A DNA stretch of 64,000 bases from contig NZ_CP139779.1 of the NCBI RefSeq assembly GCF_034421375.1, forward strand, positions 2,852,001-2,916,000, given 5' to 3'. Shown one piece after another: positions 63,528 through 64,000 of the stretch (the first letter of the stretch is position 1; each line of letters begins with the position of its first letter). This DNA is from Microbacterium invictum. Its GTDB lineage: Bacteria; Actinomycetota; Actinomycetes; Actinomycetales; Microbacteriaceae. The translations under genes and the position numbers were made by a program. The notes beneath the pieces are model-generated. The model ran no database searches and was not told the origin of the DNA. It saw nothing but the letters and a program-made list of their open reading frames with translations.

Positions 63528-64000
63528 CGAGCGGGCTGGATAGGACCGCGGCAATAGTTGTTCACCACAAGAATTTTCCTCAGGTGACCCTTACGGTTGA
63601 CGACCTGTTGTCGACCGGAATACCGGCCAACAATGTCGTGGTAGTTGATAACTCCGAGGATGAAGGTACGGAAGATAAGTTGCGCCACTACCTTCACCCG
63701 CAAATCAAGCTTTTGACTGCGCCGAACTACGGATACGGGATGGCGGCTAACGCTGGATTGGACGAGATCTTCGGGCGCGATGCGCCCGTGGAAAGCATTC
63801 TCATCTCTTCCCACGAGACTCGCTTTCCGCCGAAAACCTTGGGTGTTCTAGTCGCTCAGCTCGACCGAGACTCCTCGATCGGCGCTGCGGGCCCAGTGCT
63901 ATTCATGAAGGATGAGCCGGACCAGCTTTGGTCGGCTGGCGGTTCGCTGTCGAAGTACCTCAAGCGTCCCGTCCATCGGATGCAGATTCCGTCGGATCCC
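63524..64000 (+). CDS. GT2 glycosyltransferase (cut by the window end)
   Basis: An ATG overlapping the previous stop (ATGA) opens a frame to the last base, 159 codons with no stop. It reads AAIVVHHKNFPQVTLTVDDLL, NVVVVDNSEDEG, NYGYGMAANAGLDE and GAAGPVLFM, a GT2 N-terminal domain close to rhamnosyltransferase-like enzymes. It is the third consecutive GT2 of the exopolysaccharide locus. Confidence 0.9.
   Translation, partial: MTSGLDRTAAIVVHHKNFPQVTLTVDDLLSTGIPANNVVVVDNSEDEGTEDKLRHYLHPQIKLLTAPNYGYGMAANAGLDEIFGRDAPVESILISSHETRFPPKTLGVLVAQLDRDSSIGAAGPVLFMKDEPDQLWSAGGSLSKYLKRPVHRMQIPSDP

Overview
The window is high-GC DNA with the gene style of an actinobacterium of the family Microbacteriaceae, most likely Microbacterium or a close relative. 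The evidence is actinobacterial protein families (HTTM/DUF5819 pair, CsoR with copper ATPases, type I CoaA, rplM-rpsI-glmM order), LPxTG surface proteins, many ATGA/GTGA gene overlaps, and a large class of genes with a TAnnnT hexamer 6-7 nt before the start codon (leaderless architecture). No rRNA, tRNA, CRISPR array, phage gene or insertion sequence was seen.

Layout. 1-8.4 kb: a tightly overlapped + strand set (GT-C-like membrane protein, two tiny membrane proteins, a GT4 glycosyltransferase, a 1706-aa secreted multidomain protein). 8.5-17.4 kb: housekeeping (RidA, coaA, Ppx/GppA, a cupin lipoprotein with an APC permease, glmM-rpsI-rplM, an AraC/GyrI regulator). 17.7-23.2 kb: a LacI-controlled sugar import operon ending in a clan GH-J-like glycosidase. 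23.2-24.3 kb: a gene-poor stretch full of palindromes and tandem repeats with two very small ORFs. 24.3-28.1 kb: an ABC exporter with a NarL-type two-component system. 28.3-34.4 kb: a copper operon (copZ, membrane-anchored His-rich protein, copA, copB, csoR) with CsoR-like boxes. 34.6-37.5 kb: FAD monooxygenase, a MazEF-like toxin-antitoxin pair, and a BLUF photoreceptor coupled to an 86-aa unknown protein. 37.6-46.4 kb: a flavin-dependent catabolic island (two flavin reductases, GntR regulator, LLM-class monooxygenase, dipeptide-type ABC importer).

46.4-57 kb: HTTM/DUF5819, an ice-binding-like (DUF3494) LPxTG protein on a very long Asp-rich repeat stalk, two divergent genes that share one deletion breakpoint, DUF305/MFS/ArsR, two CPBP proteases flanking a second LPxTG protein, and two related small-RNA-like loci. 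57 kb to the end: an exopolysaccharide locus (low-molecular-weight phosphatase, Wzc-like tyrosine kinase, polyprenyl-phosphate sugar transferase, three GT2 glycosyltransferases). Base composition becomes less GC-rich from about 61.8 kb.

The most unusual signals are: (i) the paired loci near 46.7 and 54.3 kb, each with three phased TCACCC boxes, a -10 hexamer, a shared GTCACCCGA element and an identical 42-bp terminator hairpin, so probably a small-RNA family under PhoP/RegX3-like control; (ii) the leaderless start rule, which fixes several start codons; (iii) the head-to-head truncation at 50,920; and (iv) small leader-like ORFs at 23,621, 24,090 and 60,261.
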